Positions 1 through 9,898 of a stretch of DNA of 64,000 bases are shown here, piece after piece. The position numbers and the translations under genes were made by a program. Origin of the DNA: Hypericum androsaemum. Taxonomy: Eukaryota; Streptophyta; Magnoliopsida; Malpighiales; Hypericaceae. Within the stretch, counting starts at the first letter, position 1. Each line of letters opens with the position of its first letter. Under the pieces are notes generated by a model. It saw nothing but the letters and a program-made list of their open reading frames with translations. It did not search any database and had not been told where the DNA came from. Where the stretch lies: NCBI GenBank assembly GCA_963995505.1, contig OZ023197.1:12584475-12648474 (forward strand). The letters run 5' to 3'.

Positions 1-1101
1 CAACCTACTAGTTCACATGCTAAAACAGCCTTGTGACTAATAGACACTCCTCTATTTTCTCAGTCACCCTCATACTTCACAACCTCGAACTGCTTCCTCG
101 TCGGACCTTGTTCCCTTTCCACCAAACCAATGTTACAAGTTGTAACATACAGTGGGCAGCCTTTTGTTCCACCAAGTAGAACCCTTGACATGTTACAAAC
201 TTTACTGCTCTCCTTAAGTGAGATAAATCCTGATTTGCCAGTAGTGTTACCAACGGTTTCGCATTCCCAATGCCAAACCTACCCAACACCTTTGATTTGC
301 ATGTGCCCTTGGATAACTATAGCTCCTAGCTAACCACCACTTCTACGAAACAACCATAGTTTTTTGCTAACCATATCTCTGTGAATACCCATTCTAAGAA
401 CCCTCTTGGCTGCACTCAACACATTCATATAAAGACCTTGCTCCTTCATATGATCTAGCCTCATATGACTTGGGTCTTTACCAACAAATAAATCTGTTAG
501 TGTTCCCTTCATCTGTCAGTGTTCCCTTTCATCCTTCATCCCTACCATCGCATCTTTCTCCAACTTCATTAGCCTAACTTTATTACTATTCCCCTTATAA
601 TCCAAGATCTCTCACAAAAAAAGGTTATCAAAATGCTTTGGACTTGATGAGACAGAAAGTCAGTCACTATTTGTCTTGTCCGAATATGTGGATTTGGTTG
701 TGGATGTTGTTCCCCCTTGTTGTCTTGATTCTCAATTCGTCCTGGATAGTCCCTTTCACGTGCCCCTTTTTTCGTACTTGAAGAAACTTCCATTGAACTT
801 CTTTGACTCTGACCTTGATCCTCTTCCAAAAACTAGTTGGTAACTCCTAATCTATGACATGATACATCACGTCATTCGCCAAGCACAAGCGAATCGTTGC
901 CACCATCTTGACCTCTAACTCTTTTCACTATTGCTCCTCCATCTTCTCAGAGTTCTTCCCGAGAGTGCGTTGACCGTTCCTTGTTGTAGCAGATCCTTGA
1001 CATGCCTTTGTTATAACCCAAAATTCGATGATCCATTGAACTTCACCAAGAAAAACTTTGTACCATTATCTACCACCATCAAACCAAGCTCTGATACCAC
1101 T
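1..1101 (-). mobile_element. Degenerate Ty1/copia internal region
   Basis: Read on the minus strand, 790-1050 resembles a copia gag N-terminus: a KFNGSSNFG-like start and ATIRLCLANDVMYHVID, broken by stops. Positions 330-512 hold a pre-integrase-like scrap (RLDHMKEQGL) and 77-289 a scrap like the region before RNase H (NAKPLVTLLA). The order is compressed, so large internal deletions are implied. The sequence gctctgatacca at 1088-1099 is the complement of a plant initiator-Met primer-binding site, which places a minus-strand 5' LTR immediately to the right. The relic is non-coding and continues beyond the left window edge. Confidence 0.6.
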
Positions 1102-1600
1102 TGTTAGAAATTCACTAAGGAAACACGAACACAAACAAGAACACGAACACAACAGATTACATGGTTTGGCCTAATGCCTACGTTCAATAAGAGAAAGGAT
1201 AACTTTTATTGATGAGTTTCCGAGACACAAAATCATACAACCTAGGGTGACATGCTCTTGAATATGTTGACAAATCTTAGTATCCCACAGAACCTATCTA
1301 GGTCATCTAGGAGTCCAAAATAAGAGTCGAAGCAAAACAAGAACATCCATCGCGTTGGACCCAGCATCCGCCAGTCCTCTAGTGTTCGCCATCCACAGGC
1401 TATTATTGCCTATTTGGCTCTAGCCAGTAAGCTCCAGCTTGCTCTTCAGGTTCTCGTCAACTCCCAGCAAGGAGGAGGAGGGATAGGACTAGGATAGTGA
1501 GAGGAAGAAGATGAGGGAAGAGAGAGTGAGAATGAGGGAGGATGAGAGAAGAGAGAGGAAGATGGATTTTCAAAATATATAAACTAATAAGAACTATTTT
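1102..1600 (-). repeat. LTR-like sequence of the minus-strand copia relic
   Basis: It begins tgttag directly after the primer-site complement, as an LTR end should. It contains the phrase 'ttacatggtttggcctaatgcctacg', here split by context, that is common in plant LTRs, and an AT-rich TATA-like stretch near 1575. The right boundary is a guess because no second LTR or target duplication is visible. It may be a solo-type remnant. Confidence 0.45.
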
Positions 1601-1799
1601 GATAATTAACCACATGACAAGTCATTATCTAGTCATCCCAATCACTAGCAACCTGGTCGCCATGTATGCGTCAAAATGACGCCGTTTTGAAAAAAAATTA
1701 CGAACCGGACACCTAGTCCTCTAAGTAATAAAAATTGAATAAATTGGATCGGTTCTATGGATTTTAAACCACAGGGTACCCAAGTGATAATCGGTTACC

Positions 1800-2105
1800 C
1801 ACTCTGAGATTCTCGTGTTTGGTCTTATATCTTCTAGGATCCCAGGTGTTTAAAAATGACTATATTGTCCCCTGTGTTTGGTTTTATTATACTGCCAGGT
1901 CCCTATTTTCGGAATTAGTGATTTCCTCTGGCGAACTCCCACTTAAAAAGACATAAATGTCCCTCTCACTTAAAAAATAATAAATCCCTCTTTCCTTCTC
2001 TCACTCAAACCAAACACAGGGGATAACATCATCATTTTCAAACACGATGGATCCTAGAAGAGATAAGACCAAACACAAGGGACCCAAGAGTAAATTACCC
2101 TATAT
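1800..2105. mobile_element. Foldback MITE
   Basis: About 85-100 bp at 1800-1885 reappears in inverted, diverged form at 2005-2105. Both arms contain gtgtttggtcttat, cttctaggatcc and cccctgtgtttggtt. The short AT-rich centre has no coding potential. Exact ends and the target duplication are not resolved. Confidence 0.6.
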
Positions 2106-2446
2106 TTTTCTAAAAACTAACAATTGTATTACATTTCCCAGATTTAAGTATGTTCAGATTATCACATTTGAGATTATCACCTTGCTAATTATAAGTGTCG
2201 TAGGCTTGCTTATAATTGTGAAAATTTATCGACCCATTAGTATAAAACCAATTTGATCTCATGCCATTAGCCTCAGAAGACCCATATATTTATTATCCCA
2301 CTTCTTTTTAGAAATGATAGCATCCTCTTCTTTTAATTGTATTTTTTTTAATGAGAAGTTCTCTTTCAATTAAGAAATCATATAATGATTTTCCTATTTT
2401 AAAATTCTTTATTATACTATTGGGCAAGTCGACAATATTCTTTCTT
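2106..2446. other. AT-rich spacer
   Basis: No coding or repeat structure was recognised in these 341 bases. The last nine bases (ttctttctt, 2438-2446) are the left copy of the target duplication of the next element. Confidence 0.6.
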
Positions 2447-3539
2447 GGGAAAAGTCCACTTTAGTACCCTGTGGTATCGACCGAAATCACTTTAGTACCC
2501 TGTGGTAAAAAACTGATCAATCGAGTCATACTTATTCCAATTAACATCAAAAAGGGCCTCGGGCAGCTGCCCGGAGCTGCCCGAACCTACCCGAGCGCTG
2601 CCCGGGCCACGTGGCCAGCCACGTCACCAATTTTGATGATGTGGTGCCACGTCACCAATTCTCCTCCTCCTCCGATTTTCTCCTCCTCCGATTTTCCTCC
2701 TCCTCCTCCTCCGCCTCCTCTCCTCCGCATTCCTCCTCCTCCTCCTCCCCTCCTCCTCCTCCTCCTCCTCCTCCTCCTCCCCGCGTCCTCCTCCTCCTCC
2801 TCCTCCTCCCCGCGTCCTCCTCCTCCTCCTCCGCGTCCTCCTCCTCCGCGTCCCCCTCCTCCTCCTTCTCCTCCTCCTCCTCCTCCCCCGCATCCCCCTC
2901 CTCCTCCGCGTCCTCCTCCTCCCCGCATCCTCCTCCTCCCCGCGTCCCCCTCCTCCTCTGCGTCCCCCTCCTCCTCCTCCTCCTCCGCGTCCTCCTCCTC
3001 CGCGTCCCCCTCCTCCTCCTCTCCTCCTCCTCCCCACGTTGCCCTCCTCCTCCGCGTCCTCCTCCTCCCCGCGTCCTCCTCCTCCCCACGCCCCCCTCCT
3101 CCTCCGCGTCCTCCTCCTCCCCGCGTCCCCCTCCTCCCCCGCGTCCCCCTCCTCCTCTCCTCCTCCTCCCCGCGTCCCCCTCCTCCTCTCCTCCTCCTCC
3201 CCGCGTCCTCCTCCCCCTCCTCCTCTCCTCCTCCTCCCCGCGTCCTCCTCCTCCTCCTCCCCGCGTCCTCCTCCTCCTCCTCCCCGCGTCCCCCTCCTCT
3301 CCTCCTCCTCCCCGCCTCCTCCTCCTCCTCTTGGTGACGTGGCGCCACGTCATCAAATTGGTGACGTGGCTGGCCACGTGGCCCGGGCAGCGCTCGGGTA
3401 GGTTCGGGCAGCTCCGGGCAGCTGCCCGAGGCCTTTTTGATGTTAATTGGAATAAGTATGACTCGATTGATCGATTTTTACCACAGGGTACTAAAGTGAT
3501 TTTGGTCGATACCACAGGGTACGAAAGTGGACTTTTCCC
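2447..3539. mobile_element. CT-rich Mutator-like foldback element, copy A
   Basis: The element has terminal inverted repeats of about 200 bp, starting gggaaaagtccacttta and ending with its complement. It is flanked by a perfect 9-bp duplication ttctttctt at 2438-2446 and 3540-3548. A 9-bp duplication with long terminal inverted repeats is typical of the Mutator superfamily. The core (about 2660-3330) is an imperfect array of ctc/cct triplets punctuated by ccgcgtcc, almost purely pyrimidine on the plus strand. Long proline/serine- or glycine/arginine-rich reading frames across it are low-complexity artefacts. No transposase is present, so the element is non-autonomous. Confidence 0.85.
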
Positions 3540-3820
3540 TTCTTTCTTAGAAGTCTTTCATTTAAAAATGTCTCAGTGGGTGTCAGAGATTTTTCTTGTT
3601 GACATACCACCGCCAAGAAGTGGATGATTTTTTCACATTTGTTTATCAAAAAATAAAAACCATTTTTTCCCAAGTATACTTGGTGATTTTAATAGTGGGT
3701 GTCGACTTCAGATATCTATGCATCCGATTAGACAATTATAACCACAAAATAGTAATATATAAATCGGCCAAATTATATCATACTAAAATAAATTTTTATC
3801 GAAAATTACATTGATTACAA
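3540..3820. repeat. Unique flank of copy A, repeated at 4741-5025
   Basis: This 281-bp AT-rich segment is nearly identical to the sequence right of copy B. The few differences are mostly single-base homopolymer or near-homopolymer indels, such as gaaaatt versus gaaaaatt and ataacc versus ataaacc. It stops at the assembly gap. Confidence 0.85.
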
Positions 3821-4020
3821 NNNNNNNNNNNNNNNNNNNNNNNNNNNNNNNNNNNNNNNNNNNNNNNNNNNNNNNNNNNNNNNNNNNNNNNNNNNNNNNN
3901 NNNNNNNNNNNNNNNNNNNNNNNNNNNNNNNNNNNNNNNNNNNNNNNNNNNNNNNNNNNNNNNNNNNNNNNNNNNNNNNNNNNNNNNNNNNNNNNNNNNN
4001 NNNNNNNNNNNNNNNNNNNN
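3821..4020. other. Assembly gap of 200 N
   Basis: Exactly 200 undetermined bases, a conventional placeholder length rather than a measured distance. It lies between two copies of the same foldback element and flank. Confidence 0.99.
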
Positions 4021-4740
4021 CTCCTCCTTCCTCCGAGTCCTCCTCCTCGCTTCCCCCTCCTCTCTCTCCGCCCTCCTCTCCTCCTCCCCCGGCATCCCCT
4101 CCTCCTCCGTTCCCCTCCCCTTCCCCCTCCTCCCTCCCGGCCTCCCCCTCCTCCTCCTCCTCCTCCTCCTCCTCCTCCTCCGCGTCCCTCCTCCTCCTCC
4201 GCGTCCCCTCCTCCTCCCCTCTCCTCCTCCTCCTCCGCCCTCCTCCTCCGCGTCCTCCTCCCTCCCCCCCCTCCTCCTCCTCCCGCGTCCTCCTCCCTCC
4301 CCCGCCCTCCTCCCTCCCGCGTCCCTCCTCCCTCCCCGCGTCCCCCTCCTCCCCCGCCTCCCCCTCCCTCCTCCTCCTCCCGCTCCCCCCTCTCCTCTCC
4401 TCCTCCCCCGCGTCCTCTCCCCCTCCTCCCTCTCCTCCTCCTCCCCGCGTCCTCCTCCTCCTCCCCGCGTCCTCCTCTCCTCCCCGCGTCCCCTCCTCCT
4501 CCTCCTCCTCCCCGCCTCCTCCTCTCCTCTTGGTGACGTGGCGCCACGTCATCAAAATTGGTGACGTGGCTGGCCACGTGGCCCGGGCAGCGCTCGGGTA
4601 GGTTCGGGCAGCTCCGGGCAGCTGCCCGGGCCCTTTTTGATGTTAATTGGAATAAGTATGACTCGATTGATCGATTTTTTACCACAGGGTACTAAAGTGA
4701 TTTTGGTCGATACCACAGGGTACGAAAGTGGACTTTTCCC
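4021..4740. mobile_element. CT-rich foldback element, copy B (left end in gap)
   Basis: Same right terminal repeat and CT-rich core as copy A, with the left part lost in the gap. It is followed by the same ttctttctt flank as copy A. It is therefore a duplicate of the same insertion, not an independent transposition. The core differs in triplet numbers and single-base indels, as expected from error-prone long reads, a second haplotype or real duplication. Confidence 0.8.
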
Positions 4741-5091
4741 TTCTTTCTTAGAAGTCTTTCATTTAAAAATGTCTCAGTGGGTGTCAGAGATTTTTCTTGT
4801 TGACATACCACCGCCAAGAAGTGGATGATTTTTTCACATTTGTTTATCAAAAAATAAAAACCATTTTTTCCCAAGTATACTTGGTGATTTTAATAGTGGG
4901 TGTCGACTTCAGATATCTATGCCATCCGATTAGACAATTATAAACCACAAAATAGTAATATATAAATCGGCCAAATTATATCATACTAAAATAAATTTTT
5001 ATCGAAAAATTACATTGATTACAAATTTACACAAGTGGTCTTATTTTTCTATTTTTAAACCTTTAATTTAGTCCTTTTCTTTTCCGAACAG

Positions 5092-5739
5092 GACATTTTT
5101 ATGGCCGCCGGCTCAACAACTCCTGACATGATGGTGTTCATAATGGGAGAGCTCATCAACCGCCCAGATGTCCTTAAAAAAGTGAGGGGCGAACTAGAAT
5201 CGGTGGTCGGAAAAGACAGGTTGGTGGAGGAGAGAGACGTACAGAAGCTTCGCTATCTCCATGCAGTCATAAAAGAAGCACTCAGATTGTACGCACCATT
5301 GTTCCTAATCCCTAGACTATGCTGGGAAACCATCAAGCTTCAAGGCCATGAGATCCCCGCCGGAACGCCGGTGTTCATCAACGTGTATGCCATCATGAGG
5401 GACCCTAATCTGTGGAAGAACCCTAACCAGTTCGACCCGGAAAGGCACTTGAGCGACTTTGACGCCATGGATCAGATGAAGGAGAGGCTGAGGTCAAATG
5501 ACTTCAGCTTCGTGCCTTTCGGGATGGGAAGGAGGATGTGCCCAGGCGCGGCTTTGGCACTGACCACCCTGCATTTCGTATTCGCCGCCATTGTTCAGTG
5601 CTTCGACTGGGAGGTCGAGGGTGGTCGAGATGGGAAGCTCAACCTGGAGCTCCAACCGGATGCGGTCGTCGTCACCCCGCTTCATAACCCCATGTGCGTT
5701 CCCAAAGTTCGCTTCAATCCATTTGAAAACTCTAAATAA
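5092..5739 (+). CDS. Cytochrome P450 (A-type, CYP71 clan) C-terminal exon, partial gene
   Basis: A pyrimidine-rich tract and AG at 5090-5091 precede the exon, which opens in frame with the I-helix (DIFMAAGSTTPDMM). It continues through ExxR (KEALRLYAP), the PERF-type motif (FDPERHL), the heme loop FVPFGMGRRMCPG with its cysteine ligand, and a normal C-terminus ending at a stop at 5737-5739. This is the usual second exon of an A-type plant P450, closest by eye to the CYP93/CYP712/CYP705 group. A P450 of this kind would be ER-anchored and oxidise a small metabolite; its substrate cannot be told. The first exon (membrane anchor to H-helix, about 300 residues) is not in the window. The upstream space is filled by copia relics and foldback elements, so the gene is either 5'-interrupted with a very long intron or a pseudogene. 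Confidence 0.85.
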   Translation, partial: DIFMAAGSTTPDMMVFIMGELINRPDVLKKVRGELESVVGKDRLVEERDVQKLRYLHAVIKEALRLYAPLFLIPRLCWETIKLQGHEIPAGTPVFINVYAIMRDPNLWKNPNQFDPERHLSDFDAMDQMKERLRSNDFSFVPFGMGRRMCPGAALALTTLHFVFAAIVQCFDWEVEGGRDGKLNLELQPDAVVVTPLHNPMCVPKVRFNPFENSK

Positions 5740-6149
5740 TGAATTTTCTGTGGGAAAATACACGTTCATGTGGTTTGACGATTTGATACATATGTAATTT
5801 AAAAATGACCATAATGGTCCTCGTAGTTTCATAGGCTGACACTTTTTAAAAACTTAATTGATGAATCTTAAACTGTAAGATTATACGCATCAAATCGTGC
5901 ACTTTTTTCATGTAAATTGTGTTGTGCTTCCATAATTATTATCTATGTATCCTTCTTATTCCTAGTTTGTTGTTGTTGTAATAAGTTGGGAAACTTGTTC
6001 CCTTACGTAATTTATGAATAAAAAGATTATTGTACATACCAAAGGTTAATTTGCAAAATGGGGAGTTAATGGATAAGGTAATGCATGGATCATAATCTTA
6101 TGGACTCATACCATTATCACCCCTATGAATTAAGGTGGGGCTGCACTAG
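5740..6149. other. 3' flank of the P450 exon
   Basis: AT-rich sequence with a possible polyadenylation signal (gaataaaaag near 6015). No other gene is seen. Confidence 0.5.
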
Positions 6150-7310
6150 TGTTATGCTCCTCACGCTGAGTCCCGGTAGTTTGACTTTCATAATTTGGTC
6201 CCTGCATTTTTTCAGATTTTGGTAACATACGGTCTCAGGAATGCTGACTGGGCTGAAATGGCATTATTTTGCCACGTAGGTCAAAACGACATCGTTTTGC
6301 GTCCACGTGGTGTGATGACTGGGTAAGTTGCGAGACTCAAAATAATTCGAAACGACATCGTTTAGGGGATAATTACTGAATCAGTTCCAAACTTTTCAAT
6401 ACAATTAAAAAAAACACCATCGTCTTCATCTCTCTCCTCCTCCTCCTCCCTCTCTCTCTCCCCTTCTTCATCCCTCCCCACCACCGTTCCCCAAAACAGG
6501 AACTTAACCACCGAAGAATTTTCTTCAAGCTTCAACCTCCTCCCCAACACCAACACCAACACCAACACCATCCTTTCTCTCACCACAACCCCTTCTACCT
6601 CTCCCACGACGATGACCCCGCCGACCAGGCCCAGCCCTCCCAAAGCGATCCCAAGCCCGCTGCGGATCCCAACTCCGACGACGGCGCCACTATTGAGGTC
6701 TTTCGGCGCCCCCGAGGCCAAGCTCCCGGGTCCAAGAACAAGTCGAAGCCGCCCGTGATCATCAGCCGGGAGCCCGCCGAGCCAGCGATGAGCCCCTACG
6801 TCCTCGAGGATTCCGAAATGAAGATTTTTTGTTTTACCTGTTTTACATTTTTTTCCCTCTATTTGTTTGCTCATGTGTATAGATAGAAAGACGAGGGATT
6901 CGAGGAAAAGGAGGAGAATTTGGATTTGGGTTTCCGGTAAAAAGTTCCATGTTAGAGGCAGGAGGTGGTGGGGAGGGAGGAAGAAGGGAGGAGAGAGAGG
7001 AGGAGGAAAGATGAAGACCCATGGTTTTTTTTATTGTATTAAAAATTTTGGAACTGGTTTGGTAATTATCCCCTAAACAAAGTCGTTTCGAGTTATTTTG
7101 AGTCACGCAATTTATCCAGTCAGCAAGCCACGTAGATACCAAAACGATGTCATTTCGATTTACGTGGCAAAAGTACGTCATTTCGGCCCAGTCAGCATAT
7201 CTGGGACCGTATGTTACCAAAATCTGACAGGGACCAAATTACGAAAGTCAAACCACAGGGATTCAACGTGAAATTGGGTAAATTACAGGGTAGTAAATTG
7301 TACGTTTCCC
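6150..7310. mobile_element. Foldback (Pack-MULE-like) element carrying a host gene fragment
   Basis: Sequence at 6150-6500 reappears inverted at 6960-7310. Examples are gtttgactttcataatttgg, ttttggtaacatacggtc, tgctgactgggc and the oppositely strand-biased CT/GA-rich stretches. The terminal phrase (cagggtagtaaattgtacg in the right arm) resembles the ends of the CT-rich elements. The left end is less clear than the right and no target duplication was established. The unpaired centre holds an AHL-like coding fragment. Confidence 0.7.
6511..6815 (+). pseudogene. Captured fragment of an AHL (AT-hook motif nuclear-localized) gene
   Basis: The plus strand reads, without a stop, a Gln/His-rich stretch (PPPQHQHQHQHH), then DDGATIEVFRRPRGQAPGSK, NKSKPPVIISREP and PAMSPYVLE. 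This is the N-terminal region, AT-hook and start of the PPC domain of a plant type-I AHL protein, a class of nuclear DNA-binding regulators. The AT-hook core is usually RGRPP; here it reads RGQAP, so minor-groove binding is probably lost. The remaining PPC domain (about 120 residues) is missing: similarity stops after YVLE and the sequence becomes the other arm of the element. There is no obvious start codon in a good context. It is best read as a transduplicated exon piece, not a working gene. Confidence 0.75.
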
Positions 7311-7911
7311 TTTAAAATTTGCTCGCTTCTCTTTTTTTTTTAACTCGTCAACTCGCATGCTGGATTTTAAAATTTCACTAATTTAATACTTAAACGAGTA
7401 CATTTTTTTAATAAATAGATAGATTATATTCCTCCTTGAACAAGATAATTACAACTTAGAGTATTTTGTGTATATCGATCGGTCCAACTGGGTGAACTGA
7501 TCATTCCAACAAAATGAATCGATCGTTCTGATCGGTTTAACCATTCTCCATTTTTTTAAATAATCCAATATTATGTTTAGGTTGTAGTTTGATCGGTCGG
7601 AACACTGCAAATTTTAAAACAACGATCGACCAGTGCAAAATATTGCGGGAAAGAGAAGTCTATCGAAAGTAACGCTCTCAAGTACTCTAAACCTAGGATG
7701 TAAATTGTTAAGATCTTGCTTAGAATATTCTTCAACTTGCTATAAAAATCTCTCAAGGGCTTAGGTGATTTACTGCATATGGGGAGTTTAATTGTTTCCT
7801 CAGGGTGGGGAGTATATTTTATGTATTTAGTTTATGAACGATGGAGTGGAATTAATTCTAGTAATATTCAATGTCAAGATATGGTTTTTGATATTTTTAA
7901 AATAAGTTGAG

Positions 7912-7967
<56 letters not shown>

Positions 7968-8427
7968 TATGTGTAATATGTAAATAGCACATAACTTTTT
8001 ACCCGCCCCAGTTACATGGCACCTGGTATCTACCCGCTTCGAGTGTGGTGCAAGCACCGGGTTGTAGCCACAGATTTTTATTGAAGTACTCTTTTTTTAT
8101 TGTGATAATTTTCTACAAAATTTTATAGGTAGTAGGACTTTGATAAGGCTAATGATCATAATCTCGCGAGAAATTTTTTCACATTAAGTAGATTATAAAT
8201 ATCGTATATTATTATTAATAAACTTCACTTATAGAAAAGAATATTCTTCAACTTAGACGTGGGCATATTAATTGTTCGCCCATTGATACCTCAAAAGAAA
8301 AGTCTTAATTGATATCTTTCAAAATGAAAAGCTCTGAATTGTGTAGTCTCGTTTATGATATATGTATGTCATATATTTTCATATATTATAACGACAATTG
8401 TCTAAACCTATGGATGTAAATTTTTTT
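7311..8427. other. AT-rich spacer with a TA microsatellite
   Basis: No gene was recognised. Positions 7913-7965 are an uninterrupted TA dinucleotide run. The last nine bases (aattttttt, 8419-8427) are the left target duplication of copy C. Confidence 0.6.
7913..7965. repeat. (TA)n microsatellite
   Basis: About 26 perfect TA units directly visible. Such a run is length-polymorphic and prone to assembly error. Confidence 0.95.
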
Positions 8428-9389
8428 GGGAAAAGTCCACTTTAGTACCTTGTGGTATCGACCAAAATCACTTTAGTACCCTGTGGTAAAAAATCGATCA
8501 ATCGAGTCATACTTATTCCAATTAACATCAAAAAGGGCCTCGGGCAGCTGCCCGGAGCTGCCCGAACCTACCCGAGCGCTGCCCGGGCCACATGGCCAGC
8601 CACGTCACCAATTTTGATGACGTGGCGCCACGTCACCAATTCTCCTCCTCCTCCGATTTTCCTCCTCCTCCTCCTCCTCCTCCGCCTCCTCCTCCTCCGC
8701 GTTCCTCCTCCTCCTCCTCCTCCTCCTCCTCCTCCTCCTCCCCGCGTCCTCCTCCTCCTCCTCCTCCGTGTCCTCCTCCTCCTCCTCCTCCTCCGCGTCC
8801 CCCTCCTCCTCCTCCTCCTCCTCCTCTCCTCCTCCTCCCTGCGTCCCCCTCCTCCTCCGCGTCCTCCTCCTCCCCGCGTCCCCCTCCTCCTCCGCGTCCT
8901 CCTCCTCCTCCTACTCCGCGTCCTCCTCCTCCCCGAGTCCTCCTCCTCCCCGCGTCCTCCTCCTCCCCGCGTCCCCCTCCTCCCCGCTTCCCCCTCCTCC
9001 TCCGCGTCCTCCTCCTCCCCGCGTCCCCCTCCTCCCCGCGTCCCCCTCCTCCCCGCGTCCCCCTCCTCCCCGCCTCCTCCCCCTCCTCCTCTCCTCCTCC
9101 TCCCCCTCCTCCTCTCCTCCTCCTCCCCGCGTCCCCCTCCTCCTCCTCCTCCTCCCCGCCTCCTCCCCCTCCTCCTCCTGGTGACGTGGCGCCACGTCAT
9201 CAAAATTGGTGACGTGGCTGGCCACGTGGCCCGGGCAGCACTCGGGTAGGTTCGGGCAGCTCCGGGCAGCTGCCCGAGGCCCTTTTTGATGTTAATTGGA
9301 ATAAGTATGACTCGATTGATCGGTTTTTTACCACAGGGTACTAAAGTGATTTTGGTCGATACCACAGGATACGAAAGTGGACTTTTCCC
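8428..9389. mobile_element. CT-rich Mutator-like foldback element, copy C
   Basis: Same family as copy A: roughly 200-bp terminal inverted repeats starting gggaaaagtcc and a pyrimidine-rich triplet core with ccgcgtcc punctuation. It is flanked by a 9-bp duplication aattttttt at 8419-8427 and 9390-9398. The low-complexity duplication is weaker evidence than at copy A, but the length agrees. This is an independent insertion because its flanks are unrelated to those of A and B. Confidence 0.8.
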
Positions 9390-9804
9390 AATTTTTTTTA
9401 TCGAACTTCTTATATTGTGTGTCCTCGGTTGGCCGACTTACCTTTGTTGTAGCCGTATGGGCTTATTGTGTCTGGGCCTGGTTAATACGGCCCGTGACTT
9501 GAGCATCAGGTCCATTCCGCTCCAGGGCACAATAATTCGGATGAGATGTTTCAATTTTTGCAGGCTTACCTTAGCGTCTTTCTCCTCATCGTACATTATC
9601 AGCCCAGCATTCTGGTGAATAAATAAAATTTTACTTGTTCAAAAAAAATACTAAAGATACTAAATTTATTGCTTTCATACCTTTTCTTATAAGGATGGTC
9701 AATGTTCGATGTGGATTTTCTTACATTTATAACCAACATTTCCCACAACCGATAATCTCATTAAAGAACGAGATAAATTTACAATAATGTAACCAAAATA
9801 GTGT
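9390..9804. other. Region 3' of the minus-strand CYP88-like exons
   Basis: It should hold the 3' untranslated region of the minus-strand P450 and has AT-rich stretches that could serve as polyadenylation signals. No other gene was recognised. Confidence 0.45.
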
Positions 9805-9898
9805 TTATTGTTGTTTTTCAATCTTGGCGAGACATTTGTCTTTGGGAATTGGGAGTGGGAAATAGTTGCATTTGCACATTGGATTAAGCTGCCTGAAT
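9805..9898 (-). CDS. CYP88-like exon 8 (last)
   Basis: Acceptor tctcatgcag precedes the exon, which reads FRQLNPMCKCNYFPLPIPKD then KCLAKIEKQQ and stops at 9805-9807. The LNP and PKDxCLAKI pattern is the usual CYP88 carboxy end. The exon starts in phase 2 and completes a codon begun in the previous exon. Confidence 0.85.

Noticed and set aside
2471..3627. Long proline/serine/leucine-rich and arginine/glycine/glutamate-rich reading frames on both strands over the CT-rich cores (also 3811-4685 and 8452-9365)
   Set aside because: They are translations of ctc/cct triplet repeats in all frames, lie inside transposons, and some read through N.
6362..6874. Minus-strand 170-codon frame over the foldback element
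   Set aside because: Shadow of the plus-strand AHL fragment; valine/glycine-rich composition comes from the complementary strand.
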